Positions 11,331-21,628 of a DNA stretch of 64,000 bases are shown piece after piece. Below the pieces are notes generated by a model. That model did no database searches and had not been told where the DNA came from. It worked only from the letters and a program-made list of their open reading frames with translations. This stretch comes from Erodium maritimum (Eukaryota > Streptophyta > Magnoliopsida > Geraniales > Geraniaceae). Numbering within the stretch: the stretch's first letter is position 1; every line of letters starts with the position of its first letter. A program made the position numbers and the translations under genes. The stretch lies in the NCBI GenBank assembly GCA_963921825.1, contig OY997593.1:66448039-66512038 (forward strand), written 5' to 3'.

Positions 11331-13230
11331 CTCCCCTTAGCTGGTCGAATAAATTATCAATCCTCGACATCGGGTAGCGGTTCTTCACTGTCACCCGATT
11401 CAGCTTCCTGTAATCGATGCACATCCTCAAGGCTCCACCCTTCTTCTTCACGAAAAGGGCGGGCGCTCCCCACGGAGATACGCTCGGGCGGATGAAACCC
11501 TTCTGCTGCAGTTCCTCGAGTTGTCGCTTTAGCTCGACCAACTCGGCTGGCGCAAACCGATACGGCGTCATCGATATCGGCGCCGTACCTAGGATCAGAT
11601 CAATCCTGAACTCCACCTCACGCGCTGGTGGCAAGCCTGATAGCTCCTCCGGGAAGACCTCCGGGAACTCACGCACTACCCTCGGTAGCTCTCTGCTGCT
11701 CTGCACGACCTCTGTCTCAGATCCCGTAGTCAAGGCGAATAAGAGAACTCCGCTCTTGCTACCCAAAACACACGTGATCACCCTATCACCTGACCTCACT
11801 GTCACTTGACGTCGATAGCAGTCGATCGTCGCTCGATACCTCGCGAGCCAGTCCATACCCAGAATCACGTCAAAGGCGTTCATGTCAAGAACGAGTAAGT
11901 CACCAAGAAAGGGGCAATCTGCCACCCTAATCGCACAGTCTCTACAAACGGTGCTCAACACCACATCACCCGTAGCCGGGGTCTCCAAACAAAGGGGTTG
12001 ACTCAAAGTCTCCACCCGCAAACCAAAAGAAGAAGCAATAGACGAAGATATGAACGAATGGGAAGCTCCCGTATCAAATAAAAATGAAGTCCACGCATTA
12101 TAAAGTAAACACGTACCCTGAGTGGCCTCATGGCCGGCGTACGGCCTCTCAATCCTGGAATCAGTAACTGCAAAGACTCGGCCCTGCTGTGTCGGTGGTC
12201 CTCCTCTCGGTGGTGGGGGAAGTGCCACCTGCTGGCCAGCTCTCGGCTGGTGCCTCTGACCTGCTGCTCCCGCCGCCTGACGCGGAGCCCTCTGCTGCGG
12301 TGCCTGACGTGGTCTGCCAGGTGGTGTATGGCGAGTCTGAGTCTGTTGGGGCCTCGATGCAGGCGCCCTACCAGCTAGCTCAGGGCACGCCCGAATGAAA
12401 TGATCAGATCGACCACACTGGTAGCATACCCTCTGTCCCCCCTGCTGTGCCAGTTCAGGACACGCACGCATGAAATGGTCGACGCTGCCGCACTGATAGC
12501 ACCCCCTCGGCTCACCCTGCTGTCTGTCTCTGGTCCCCTGGGGACGATTATCATGGCGCTCTACAGGTCCGTTGCCCCTCGGGCAGTCTCGTGCCAGGTG
12601 GCCTTGCTGTCCACACCGAGGACACAGCTGTGCCACCGGGGCGGGTCCAACTGACGCTACGGTCCCTGCTCGGCGCATGCCATCCTGCTGAGACTGAGGC
12701 TGAAAGTGTCCTGCAACTCTCTGTCTGCGTCGGTCTCGACTGTTAGACGGCTGCACAAAGCCACTCGGCGTAGGCCTAGTCTCTTGCACCCTGATAGTCT
12801 CTCTGAAGTGTCTCTCCATGGCTAAAGCCTGATCCAAGAGTGTGGAGTACTCTGCGGTCCTGAAGGCGATAACCCTATCGGCTATCGACGGGATGAGCCC
12901 GTTCTCAAATCTCCTGCATCGGTCATCCGCAGTCTGAACCAACTCCGGCGCGAAGCGGGCCAAAGAAGTAAACCTCACTGCATACTCAGAAACGCTCAAA
13001 CCCCTCTGACTTAAATCCAGAAACTGCTGACGCCGGTCATCCCGAATGGAGCGAGGGAAGTACTGTTCCAAGAACAGCCTGCTGAACAACTGAAAATCAC
13101 TGCCGACCCTGTCCTGCACTGACTGCCACCAGTAGTAGGCCTCTCCCTCAAGCTGGAAAGTGGCGAACGAAACTCTCAGGCGTCCCTCCGATACCCCAGA
13201 GGTATCAAGGTTGCGGGTAACCTGCTCCAA
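11302..13230 (-). pseudogene. Gag-protease-RT N-terminal polyprotein part, element 2
   Basis: A 642-residue open frame. It runs through the gag fold ([14 protein letters not shown]), three CCHC knuckles ([42 protein letters not shown]), protease [11 protein letters not shown] and the RT fingers up to KYFSKIDL, where a CGA-to-TGA stop ends it. The frame upstream is cut from the gag N-terminus only by a further stop near 13309. The length and intactness of this block show that the element decayed recently. Confidence 0.88.
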
Positions 13231-13638
13231 CCAGCCCGAAGTTGCCTCAGGGTCCGCTCCCCCGGAGTAGGTCGGCGTACCAAGTCTACGAAACTCTCTG
13301 AGCGACTAGGCCGTGAGGCTATCAAACTGTCCTGGCCTCTCCCCAAAATCTGCTGAAGCAACAGGCACGGGCTCTGGTGCCGGTGCTGTAGTCCCCTGCT
13401 GCGCACTCAAGGCTGCTAGTACAGCGCGAACCACCTCCTCGAGAGGGGTCGCCTGAGTCGGCTCTGCGACTGGAGATGTCCTGGGTGGCGACCCTGTTGG
13501 TCCACCCTCAAAGCGCTGATGCTCTGTGGAAGCAGCATCCTGGGCATCAGTTGCCCCCTCCTGCTCAGCGGCAGGTGCCTGCCTCGGGCCCCCAGTTGGG
13601 CGGCTCCGGGTACCTCTCGGAACATACGTACGAGCCAT
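13231..13638 (-). pseudogene. Gag N-terminus of element 2
   Basis: It starts at the ATG at 13638 (MARTYVPRGTRSRP), the same position as in element 1. A proline/alanine-rich segment with PLEEVVRAVLAALSAQQG follows, up to DSLTA and a TAG stop where element 1 has CAG. It should be read as the first part of the gag-pol frame. Confidence 0.82.
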
Positions 13639-13749
13639 GTCGTCTATCCGCCTGCACGGATAACGCACATGTTCAGTACTTAGTTCAACAACGGTTCTCA
13701 CACGTTACAAGGACGATCACACGCGTCACACAAGTCACCCACAGTTACG

Positions 13750-13767
13750 CCCCCCCCCCCCCCCCAC
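13750..13767. repeat. Poly(C) tract in element 2 leader
   Basis: An uninterrupted run of about 17 C residues follows tacg. Element 1 has only 'acgcccctcacac' here, so the run is a copy-specific slippage expansion. Sequencing length error is possible. Confidence 0.85.
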
Positions 13768-14399
13768 TAGTAGATATATAAATACTCATATAATATAGCA
13801 CACAAGTTCGCATCTCTATGCGTCTCACAACAACAACCATCGATTTAGCAATCCACCACCAACTCCCACGGGAGGGTTCCAACTCAAGCACACCACACAA
13901 ACACCAATCAAAACGCATACCCCTTGCTCGGGTATCCTTCCACAAAGAGGGGTTTATCACTTAACACAATTCAATTCAACAATCACGCTTAACCCTTCCT
14001 TCCCTTCCAAAGATTTCCATTTCTTAACTTTTACCCAAAGCTTTTCGTGTCGATCTCATGTTGTTACAACCCGATTCAGGCGTCCCCGAACCTCATTGTA
14101 ACAACTAGACAATCGAACCATCATGCTCAACTACAGTGGCGCCCCTGAGTCAACCAATGATGGTGCAAACATTTTAGTTCTACTGAAAATTCGGCATGAC
14201 CCATTCGTATTTTCCCTTAACCCTCCGCTTAAGCGGGACAAGTACCAACACAAATTCACAAGGCAAAAGTACGCAGAGTTCTCATGCTCGGCCAAAGACA
14301 TCACACAGTCAATAAACGGAGTTCTCATGCTCCTAAAGCACACAACGCAATCAATAAACGGAGTTCTCGTGCTCCCAAATACTACGGGGTACTCGTGCC

Positions 14400-14565
14400 C
14401 CAAACTCGCCACACACGGGCATACGGGATTCTCGTGTCCCAATCTCACCACACAAGGGCATACGGGATTCTCGTTTCCCAATCTCACCACACAAGGGCAT
14501 ACGGGATTCTCGTGTCCCAATCTCACCACACAAGGGCATACGGGATTCTCGTGTCCCAAACAAGT
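14400..14565 (-). repeat. Leader tandem repeat, 39-bp unit (element 2)
   Basis: The phrase ctcgt[gt]tccc recurs at 14431, 14470, 14509 and about 14548, giving a 39-bp period. Each unit has aatctcaccacacaa and gggcatacgggatt. It is the counterpart of the 41-bp array in element 1, but with two bases fewer per unit in every copy, which implies homogenisation within each array. Confidence 0.9.
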
Positions 14566-14994
14566 TCTCATACAACGGGTTACGGGGTTCTCGCGCCCCA
14601 CCCAAAACACTCAATACCAACACACATGGAGTACTCATGCTCCAGACAAGCAGTCAACCACAAGTCAAAACTTGAACAGGACCAAACTACACTTGAAAAT
14701 TTTCGAAGTACTACACCAAAATAGCAACACCACCAACCGTTGGCTCACCCTACCATGAATGCATAGCGGGTCGGTCATTGACCGTTAATCCAATTCCGAT
14801 CTCAACCATTCGGCTTCACCGATCACTAGGGAGAGGATACCAATCAAGTAATGCAAACATTGTAGCGTAAGGTTCCATTTAGGACAACCATTAAAGCGAC
14901 TCACAACTCAGACTCCCTAACTCTACCCACCTAATTGACTTCGGTCCGAGGTTTGAAAATCAGTTCATAAGACACCTGTTTCAAATGAAACCAG

Positions 14995-15006
14995 GCTCTG
15001 ATACCA
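14995..15006 (-). other. Primer binding site (tRNA-Met type), element 2
   Basis: The minus strand reads TGGTATCAGAGC three bases inside the 5' LTR, identical in position to element 1. Confidence 0.92.
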
Positions 15007-15009
15007 AAT

Positions 15010-17668
15010 TGTCACGCCCCAAATCCGGTTCTTGTCCGGACTCAAGGCGTGACTAGGACTAGGTGATTTAAGAGGTAACAATTCAACAATAAGTTCCTGA
15101 AAACTACAATAAGAAACTCAAATCCACAAAATTCAGTTTAAAACATAAATAACCCTCCAGGGGTGTAATAATAATCCTCCACAAAATCTGCTTCAAACAA
15201 AAAGAAATAAAAGCGAAGTCTCTACAGACACCCACACCGAGAAGCTCCCGAGCCTCTACTCCTCAATCAAGCCTGTAAACACAACAATGAACTCACAGGG
15301 GTGAGCTTACGCTCAGTAGGAAAAACACATAACAAGGTGAACCTTAAACTCCATAAATCAACAGCAAAGTCAACAAGATAGCTCATAACAAATACGGGTA
15401 AAAGGTAAACCAGCCAATGCCGTGGCACATGAAGTCTCCACCCTCCGATCCACATATGATGTGTCCTCTCGGATTTTCCCTCAAATCCAGAGGAGACGCA
15501 TAACATTGAGGCGACCGGAAACAACCCTTCGGGGCGCTTAACATCGGGATTCTCAGAAACGTCTCCAAAGGATTTTATGTCCTCGGGAACCAAGGTATTA
15601 CTCCCATAGGAAGCATACACTTGGACAATTCAATAATAATCAATCAATAATTGAATAACGCACTCAACCGAAACACGAAATAATCCAATCCCAACAACCA
15701 CCAATTCATTGCCACACAAAGCTCACACATCACCAATTCACCACAACACACAGTACACGAATCACATAATCATAGCACACCAATCACACAATCTCAACTT
15801 ACCGTTCACTTACCAGTCTCGAACCAACGGGGCATCGATCACCTGATTGCACCGCTCGGTACAACCAGTCATACTCGATGCTCCAAGCAACCATTTAAGT
15901 AAATCAAGTAATCATTCAAATACATTCAATAGTCAAGTGAGAGTTTAATCAACCAATCATAAAACCTTTAAACGAGCATTCACACATGCAATTCAACTAG
16001 TTCCGTTAGACTCTCTAGCCTATCCACTAACAACCAACAACCAAGCATGTGATCTTAACACGCAACTAATCCGAGGGCTTTTCCAAGGCTCCTCTACCAG
16101 ACAAACAATTACCAAGTATTGAAAGCGAGTTACACTAGTGATTGGCATCCTATTCATTCACCACTAGACAATTCCGGTTGTTAGTAATTGAAAGACAACT
16201 ATTCTAGTTATTCGCATCCTATAGGCATATCTAGGACCTTTCCAATTTTAGTAGCCTAACATGCATACTAAGCATCGTAAACGAGGGGTTAAGGCTTTCC
16301 CTACCTCAAGGTCTTCCTCTCAACACTTTGATGAAGCCCGGTGGTCACCACTCCGTTCTTCACTCGGGTCCCGGCGTGGTCTTTGCTCCTCTAGATCGAT
16401 CCCCAACGTCTTGGACACAAAGAAACGTTAATTAGACTCCACTTAAACAGCAAGTAAGACCCCCAAAGCCCCTCCAAAGTTCAGCTCAAAACCAAGATCA
16501 ACCAAGGTGAAAAACCCTCGACGAAACCCCCACCCTGGTCTGCCACGGACCTGGTCACGGATCCGTGAGGCCAACCATCACGGTTACCATCACGGAGCCG
16601 TGACGAGTGCCCTCACGGAGCCGTGACGAGTGCCGTCACGGAGCCGTGACGAGTGCCGTCACGGAGCCGTGACGAGTGCCGTCACGGACTCCCTCACGGA
16701 GCCGTGACGTCGCCCGTCACGGGATCCGTCACGGATCCGTGGCGCACCAGGGCAGTTTCGCCCTTCTTCAACCTCCAGCTCCTTTTCTCCGAAAAACCAC
16801 CTTCAAACCCCAAATTTTACCCCTTCCAACTCCCAGAACAGTCCAAATCCTTCAATACTCCTCTACCCATGGTAGGAATCAACACACAAACAAGTTTCCA
16901 ATGATTCATCAAATCAAAACCAACTTAAAAGCTCCAACAACTAATGATTTCTCAACAAAAACCCAACCAAGCTTCTCATCAACAACATCTCCCACCCTTT
17001 CTACTCAAACCCAACAACATCTAGCAATTTCACCCAAAACCCATGAAAAGAGATGAAGAGAAATGAGGATTAGAGAGTTCCATTACCTCTAGAAGATGGA
17101 GATGAAGAAGATGGTAGAGATTTTGAGGAGGGATGGCTAAAGGAAGGCTTCAAGTGGCCTCTTCTTCCTTGATTCTTCTTCAAACCTCCAAGGGAGCTCT
17201 TCTCTCTTGCTCCTACTCCAATTTTCGGCTACACCCAAAAGAATGAGTTGAATTTTCTTTTCCAATCTCATATAATACCTAGATGTGTCAAATGACCAAA
17301 AGCCCTTGAGCTAGAATCCCTTGTAGAAGCTTTTGGGAGGGTAAAAGGGTCTAAGACTACTCCTTTTTCTCTCTTTCAACCAAAAAGGGACAAGTGTCCA
17401 CATAGGTTATTTACTTTTCCAAAATAAATTCCAGCACAATAAAATAATGCTTTTAGTCGATAAAAAGTCTCGTTTTGACCAAAATTGACTTTCTCCAACA
17501 TTATACTCAAACGAAAGGAATTTCTCCCCTTAAGCCAACCGTGATGATGGCTAATTCGTTTGGGTTCCGGAAAAGTCCCGAGTGACTTCTTGAGTCATCG
17601 GTTGACTTTCCGGTAGCAAGTCAAACTTGCTTGAAAAGCCGCCGGTTTGACCGGGAGCGGGTCTTACA
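15010..17668 (-). repeat. 5' LTR of element 2 (2,659 bp, complete)
   Basis: TGTCACGCCCC...GGGTCTTACA on the plus strand. It is complete and is the reference for the other LTR pieces in the window. Beyond 17668 the sequence changes at once to LINE-like coding DNA. A target duplication cannot be checked because the other end of the element is truncated. Confidence 0.92.
16570..16735. repeat. Palindrome-rich 23-bp minisatellite in LTR
   Basis: A unit ending in gagccgtgacgagtgcc[c/g]tcacg repeats with a 23-bp period, about four times, between 16600 and 16690. The matching place in the partner LTR (about 7730-7790) has one unit, and the 69-bp difference equals three units. Each unit carries a near-palindrome CACGGAGCCGTG, and perfect CACGGATCCGTG copies flank the array. 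Confidence 0.88.
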
Positions 17669-18060
17669 ATAAAATCCCACCAGCAAAGGTCATCCTTGTC
17701 CACATCCACGCCTTGACATACTCCCAGCGTGTTGCCTACCCTGAATCCCACAACCTTCGTCCAAGCCCCTATTGGCAAATTTGACACTCTCGCCCAGACC
17801 GAAAAATGATGGAATTGCAGGTCCTTAACCTGCATATAGGCCCTCAGGTCCGTAAACAGAACCAGAGAGTCCCAGAAGGACTAGAGTTCACCCAGCAGAA
17901 CCCTTTCCCTCTCCTTAGTTGTCCTGAAGAAAAAAGCGACCAGGCCTCCTTCCAATGGTTTAGCCTCCACCTTCATACCCCATACATCCTCCATTCGTAC
18001 CACCACCGACTTCCAGAAAATCCTCCTAGTGGTCAGGATTATTCCATCAAACAATTACAC
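17669..18060 (-). pseudogene. DUF4283/zinc-knuckle LINE-type gag remnant
   Basis: The minus frame reads IFWKSVVVRMEDVWG ... LEGGLVAFFFRTTKERERVL, a TAG stop, then SFWDSLVLF ... HHFSVWARVSNLP and VGNTLGVCQGVDVDKDDLCWWDFI. This is the layout of the DUF4283 region that precedes CCHC knuckles in plant L1-type ORF1 and related domesticated copies. The zinc knuckle and everything downstream are cut off by the LTR of element 2 at 17668. One in-frame stop shows decay. Family recognition is by pattern only. Confidence 0.7.
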
Positions 18061-18292
18061 TCGGTATTCATATTACTATTCATTTTGTCCGTATTGAGAA
18101 GAAAAAGGTTAGCGTTCTGCAAGTGCAGAAGGAGAAGCCGAGGACACTTGTGAATCTATAGCATGCATGATCTCTGAAACTCCACATAATAGGTAATAAC
18201 CCTTTTGCACTCTGTCGAAGCCTCACAGCCTATTCTACATACTGATACTCAAATCAGGTTTTGGCTTTCCCTCTTTTGACTGGATACTTATT

Positions 18293-18300
18293 GCGCCAAA
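18293..18300 (-). promoter_or_regulatory. Possible E2F-type site upstream of the PHP gene
   Basis: The minus strand reads TTTGGCGC, matching the E2F consensus TTTSSCGC, 11 bases before the ATG at 18311. It may lie in the 5' UTR. A single 8-mer match is weak evidence. Confidence 0.35.
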
Positions 18301-18310
18301 GAGAAGAAGC

Positions 18311-21300
18311 ATGGCCGGTGCCGACAAGAGGAGGAAGAAGAAGCGAAGCGGTAGCAAGCGCAAATTGACGGCGGAGCAGAGCCTTGCTCAGGAGTCTGTC
18401 TCCGAGTGGGTGTTTTTGGGCGAGCCTCGGGTCCCGGCGGTTGCTTTGGATGATTTTGGGGCTCAGAGGTGGATGGAGAAGGGTTCGGATAAGGTGGTTT
18501 TTGAGTTGCACTCGCATTCGAATTTCAGTGATGGTTGCTTGTCTCCCACCAAGCTCGTTCAGAAGGCTCATGGCCATGGGGTCAGATTTGTTTCTTGTCG
18601 CCTGTGAAATTTTGTGCCTTTTCTGAATGTTTCATATGGGTTTTGCTTTTTCTGGGTCGATTGTGTTGTGCTGGCCCTGAATTTTGAGTCTTGAACAGAA
18701 CCCAAAACGGGTTTGCATTTTTTTTCATCAGGAAAAACGTTCTTTCCTAACCCTCCTCGCAGCTAGGAATTGTAAAAAAATTTCACTTTTGGATTAGAAA
18801 ATTGTAAAAAAGAAATTTTTTGAGCTAGGAAGTGATAACTGAAGGTTGCATAAGTTAGGATGTGATAAACAAAGGTTCAAAAAGGTTAGGAATCGGTGTT
18901 ATCCCTTTTTTTCATCTTCTATTTCTTCAACCTTTCCTTTGCTTGTGGTTTTTGTGTGTGGTGAGCTGATGCTGTGTTTTGCTGATTCAATATATCTATG
19001 ATTGGATCAATGTCTCAAATGTGTTGTTCTCTGTTACCTTATATGCTCTCTGATGGCATAAACTTATGATATGATATGACATGATGTTTCATCTTTCCCA
19101 TTTGCCCTTTGCACACATTTGCATAGGCTCAACTTAAACTCTTTCAGGATACTAGAATTTATGTCATGACTTTGTGTGGGCAAAACTAGGTTTCTATCAT
19201 CCCATGTTCTGACTTGTATTAGTTTATTCTATGACATAATTGATGGTTGTATTGGTAAGACATACAACTTATTGAATATGTGGACTTGTTTTTCTCAAAA
19301 TTTTGCACATTGCATAAATGGCATCGGCATCATTTGCCTTGTGATTAAATGTGTTCAGAACAGGTGAAAGTTCTTGCTCTAACGGATCATGATACAATGT
19401 CTGGCATCCCCGAGGCTGTTGATGCAGCTTGCAGATTTGGCATCAAGATAATTCCCGGGGTTGAAATCAGCACTATGTTCTCCCCAAGGTTAGCTTCAAA
19501 ATATTTAGTGATTATATATGATTATTCATGATATGTTGTGTTACATAGATTGCATGATCTTCTAACAGTGCCTTTTGCTACTGGGAACTTTGATTGGTGG
19601 ATGGAACTATAGCCAAAAAACAAAAATAGAGTTTATACCACAATACTATTTTCTTCTGATATTTGAGATTTGACTGAAAGCAGAAATGAGTCTGAATCAG
19701 AGGAACCGGTTCACATACTTGCATATTATAGCGGCTGTGGCCCAAAAAAGTTTCAGGAATTAGAAAATGTTTTGTCTAGTATAAGAGATGGTCGTTACCT
19801 CCGTGCAAAAGACATGATCACAAAACTGAATGAGCTCAAGTTACCTCTCAAGTTAGAGCATATTTCTAGAATAGCAGGCAAAGGAGTTGCTCCCGGAAGA
19901 TTGCACATAGCTCGAGCTATGGTTGAGGCAGGCCATGTTGCGAATCTGAAAGAAGCTTTTGCAAGATATCTTTATGATGGCGGACCTGCATATTCCACGT
20001 AATTATTTTATCTTGAAAGTTTAATTTTCTAATCTTCCTTCTCAATTAATCATGGGTATGAATGAAAATATTTGTTTGCAATGGTTGTTGCAGGGGAAGT
20101 GAGCCTCTTGCAGAGGAAGCGGTGCAGTTGATATGTGAGACCGGTGGTGTGGCGGTGCTAGCTCATCCATGGGCGCTAAAGAATCCTGTTCCAGTTATCA
20201 GGAGATTGAAAGGAGCAGGTCTTCATGGGATGGAGGTTTATAGAAGTGATGGTAAATTATCAGGTATATGATGGCTGCCCAAGTTTTTTTTACTTTTTCT
20301 GCTTCTCCAATTTATATTCATGTTATGCCTTTCCAATTTGGATTTAGTGGCTTTTAGATGCAATGCTGTGCTGAATGTTTGAGGAACATTTCATTCTCCC
20401 AACCAGTAAAAAGAAGGGCAAAATGCTTAAAACTACCCTTTTGAATTGCCCAAGTTCAGAAAACTACCTTTGACAAAATGTGAACTTTAAATTACCCTTT
20501 TGTTTACACATGTTACCCATCCTTCGACATTCCGTTAAAATGGATGGAAATGACAGATTTTTCTATATATAAATGACACATTTACCCCTTGAAAATGTTT
20601 GAATTACAAAGTAATAATAGTAATGAAAATAAGTTTTAAAATTTCTCAGAAGATCGGGTAAAACAGCCATTTCCTTTTAAAACAAACAGAAATCTGACTA
20701 TGTAACTGTGTAGAGAAAAGGATAGTTTTTAAAGTTCAGATTTGTCACGATATAGTTTTCCAAACGTGAGCAATTCTAAAGGGCAGTTTTAAGCTATTCC
20801 CCCTAAAAAGAAATTAATAAGATGCCTCACATCGTAAATTTGTACGCTTAAGTAAGATTTTGTATTGACTGGACCGGTGTTCTTACCTGATTTATGCACT
20901 ATTATACAAGACATTTTAGGGGCTAAGCATGTACTGACTTGTTAGGACAACAGTGTACAGTAACTTGGCGGATACATATGATCTTTTGAAGCTTGGAGGG
21001 TCAGATTTTCATGGCAGAAGCGGGCAAGGTGAGTCTGCTCTGGGAAGTGTGAGCCTTCCAGTGTTGGCTCAACAGGACTTCCTCAAGCTAGCCCGACCAA
21101 TCTGGTGTAGCGCCATTAGGGACATTCTTGACAATTATGCTGAAGAGCCCTCAGATATAAATCTACAGAGCATTACAAGGTTTGGACACCCCTGCATTGT
21201 CAAGGGAAGTGCTTCTGTGGGATGTGACGAAGACTTGATTGATCATTGTTTGTCTTTGTGGTTAATAAATGAAGAAAGGCGAAGAGCAGAGTGTAGTTGA
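18311..21300 (+). CDS. PHP-domain metal-dependent phosphoesterase (polymerase/histidinol phosphatase-like)
   Basis: Five exons: 18311-18580, 19364-19488, 19684-19998, 20094-20263 and 20954-21300. They join in frame to 408 residues plus TGA, and every intron is GT-AG. A lysine/arginine-rich N-terminus (residues 5-18) may direct nuclear or nucleolar entry. The PHP metal-binding residues are in order: HSHSNFSDG at 67-75, LTDHDT at 96-101, PGVEIS at 121-126 (E124), AHPWALKN at 260-267 (H261) and GGSDFHG at 308-314. Such proteins hydrolyse phosphate esters with two or three metal ions. Bacterial relatives include nucleoside 3',5'-bisphosphate phosphatases and RNase AM, and the plant substrate is not evident from sequence. 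The chosen ATG is the first in frame and gives the expected family length. Intron 1 and intron 4 carry MITE-like insertions. The gene converges on ERGIC3. Confidence 0.92.
18732..18912. repeat. MITE-like repeat in PHP intron 1
   Basis: The right end, read in reverse, starts AAAAAGGGATAACACCGATT and continues with CCTAACC; the left side carries TTTCCTAACCC. The ends resemble those of the inverted-repeat element at 48.85-49.15 kb. Boundaries are approximate and no target duplication was resolved. Confidence 0.5.
20416..20803. mobile_element. 388-bp Mutator-type MITE in PHP intron 4
   Basis: Terminal inverted repeats of more than 50 bp. The left end begins GGGCAAAATGCTTAAAACTA; the right end reversed begins GGGGGAATAGCTTAAAACTG. 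Both continue with CCCTTT-GAATTGC and AGTTC/CGTTT-GAAAACTA. A perfect 9-bp duplication, TAAAAAGAA, flanks it at 20407-20415 and 20804-20812, the length expected for Mutator-like transposition. It has no coding capacity. Confidence 0.85.
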
Positions 21301-21628
21301 GCAAGGAATTAACTTGTTAATTTCTAATCAGGACTATGGTTCAATATTGAAGTTTCAATTCAGGCATCGTGATTATGCAGATATAGCTTAATATAAATAT
21401 AGTCTTTACATTGGACTCTGAATTGCTTGCATAATCCAGTTCTGAGTATGCTGTGTAAATATTTTAGTCAGACAAATGAAACAATGAAAAAAAATTGTGA
21501 TAATTACCACTAAACTAAAAGATACAATTCCTGAATTCTAGGACAATAAAATTGCTTGAAGTGTCCTGTCTTTTTCCTCCCAAAACTTCCTATGGCTGGT
21601 TTTGCAGCGCTCTGACCTGCTATGAGCA
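21301..21628. other. Short intergenic region between convergent PHP and ERGIC3 genes
   Basis: About 330 bp between the two stop codons, AT-rich, and probably holding the two 3' UTRs. No coding or repeat signal was seen. Confidence 0.6.

Larger units (their letters stand above)
7447..17668 (-). mobile_element. Ty3/gypsy (Tekay/Del-type chromovirus) element 2, nearly full length
   Basis: Minus-strand element with a complete 5' LTR (15010-17668), tRNA-Met primer site (14995-15006), leader with 39-bp repeats, gag-protease-RT-RNase H-integrase-chromodomain order, polypurine tract and truncated 3' LTR. Coding capacity is lost through several stops and one frameshift: TAG in gag near 13309, TGA near 11300 and TAG near 11139 in RT, TGA near 9968 before the integrase core, and a 1-base loss in the integrase tail near 8867. 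Its right end interrupts a LINE-like remnant. Confidence 0.93.

Noticed and set aside
4262-14565. CRISPR-like arrays of ~40-bp repeats
   Set aside because: Units are contiguous tandem repeats with no unique spacers, they lie in retrotransposon leaders, and the genome is a plant.
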